DNA of 33,980 nt from Prevotellaceae bacterium (GTDB lineage Bacteria > Bacteroidota > Bacteroidia > Bacteroidales > Bacteroidaceae), in NCBI GenBank assembly GCA_029219385.1, contig JAQXTH010000025.1:1-33980 (forward strand). The letters run 5' to 3'. The translations under genes were made by a program, and so were the position numbers. Below are positions 33,845 through 33,980 of the stretch, one piece after another; position 1 is the stretch's first letter; each line of letters begins with the position of its first letter. Below the pieces are notes generated by a model, which worked only from the letters and a program-made list of their open reading frames with translations, had not been told where the DNA came from and made no database searches.

Positions 33845-33980
33845 ATGGGACAGAAAGAACAGATAAAACTCTTTGAGCAAAAAAGAGTGCGCAGTGTTTG
33901 GGACGAAGAGAAAGAGGAATGGTTCTTCTCGGTGATTGATGTGGTGGAAGTACTGACAGATAGCACTAATCCAACAGATT
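33845..33980 (+). CDS. BRO-N family protein, N-terminal part
   Basis: The first 45 codons of a gene cut by the window edge. The sequence IKLFEQKRVRSVWDEEKEEW followed by FFSVIDVVEVLTDSTNPTD is the start of the BRO-N (phage antirepressor-like) domain, found in phage regulators, DinD-like proteins and accessory proteins of type I restriction loci. The ATG at 33845 is 22 bases after the third hsdM-end repeat. It is the third cargo of the array and unrelated to the two nucleases. Whether another HsdS-start repeat follows it lies outside the window. Confidence 0.75.
   Translation, partial: MGQKEQIKLFEQKRVRSVWDEEKEEWFFSVIDVVEVLTDSTNPTD

Noticed and set aside
1-33980. tRNA, rRNA, riboswitch, insertion sequence or integrase genes
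   Set aside because: No cloverleaf pattern, conserved RNA core, transposase or tyrosine/serine recombinase was recognised on either strand; this is by eye and could miss divergent RNAs.

Overview
The window looks like a chromosomal segment of a Bacteroidota bacterium, order Bacteroidales, probably Prevotellaceae or a close relative. The evidence is a fused fucokinase/GDP-fucose pyrophosphorylase (Fkp), a roughly 310-residue NusB in a nusB-yajC-ybbR-coaE run, a DUF4492 protein ahead of cydAB, a GT2-DUF4922 fusion, and several promoters of the Bacteroidota type (TTTG, about 19 bases, TAnnTTTG). The genus is not certain. All coordinates, motifs and alignments were read by eye; no database search was run.

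Layout. 1-7550 (+): the end of a CPA2-type cation/proton antiporter, then a tight group of GT2-DUF4922 fusion, SpoIID/LytB-type protein, AmpG-like permease and C11-type lipoprotein protease. The middle genes overlap by 4-7 bases. 7646-10664 (+): DUF4492 protein, cydA and cydB, a cytochrome bd oxidase unit. Two hairpins separate it from the convergent 10908-16537 (-) block of recA, pepT, a TPR protein and fkp. 16652-17529 (-): a zeta-like P-loop kinase with its own promoter and a small overlapping ORF. 17577-20568 (-): the coaE, ybbR, yajC, nusB housekeeping group. 20653-23650 (-): a GNAT acetyltransferase and a secreted GH16 glycoside hydrolase.

23678-28223 is an accessory island, AT-richer by eye. 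It has a two-gene plus-strand unit (excisionase-like HTH protein with a C-terminal membrane anchor, plus an unknown protein) facing a three-gene minus-strand unit (XRE regulator, HNH endonuclease-like protein, exported unknown). A gene-poor 0.85-kb stretch follows, holding a 94-bp imperfect palindrome built of 22-bp repeats. clpB (28224-30857) and a strong terminator close this part.

31200-33980 is the most unusual region: a type I restriction-modification locus turned into a cassette array. It opens with an internally deleted hsdM. Then come two divergent DUF1016/PD-(D/E)XK nuclease genes and the start of a BRO-N gene. Each is preceded by the same hsdM 3' end sequence, and each complete one is followed by the same hsdS 5' start sequence. 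The linkers between cassettes are chimeric ORFs of 33-34 codons (HsdS N-terminus joined to HsdM C-terminus), about 90% identical to each other, while the nuclease genes they flank are strongly diverged. This suggests that accessory genes have been loaded, swapped or amplified at a fixed hsdM/hsdS junction. The array runs off the right edge.
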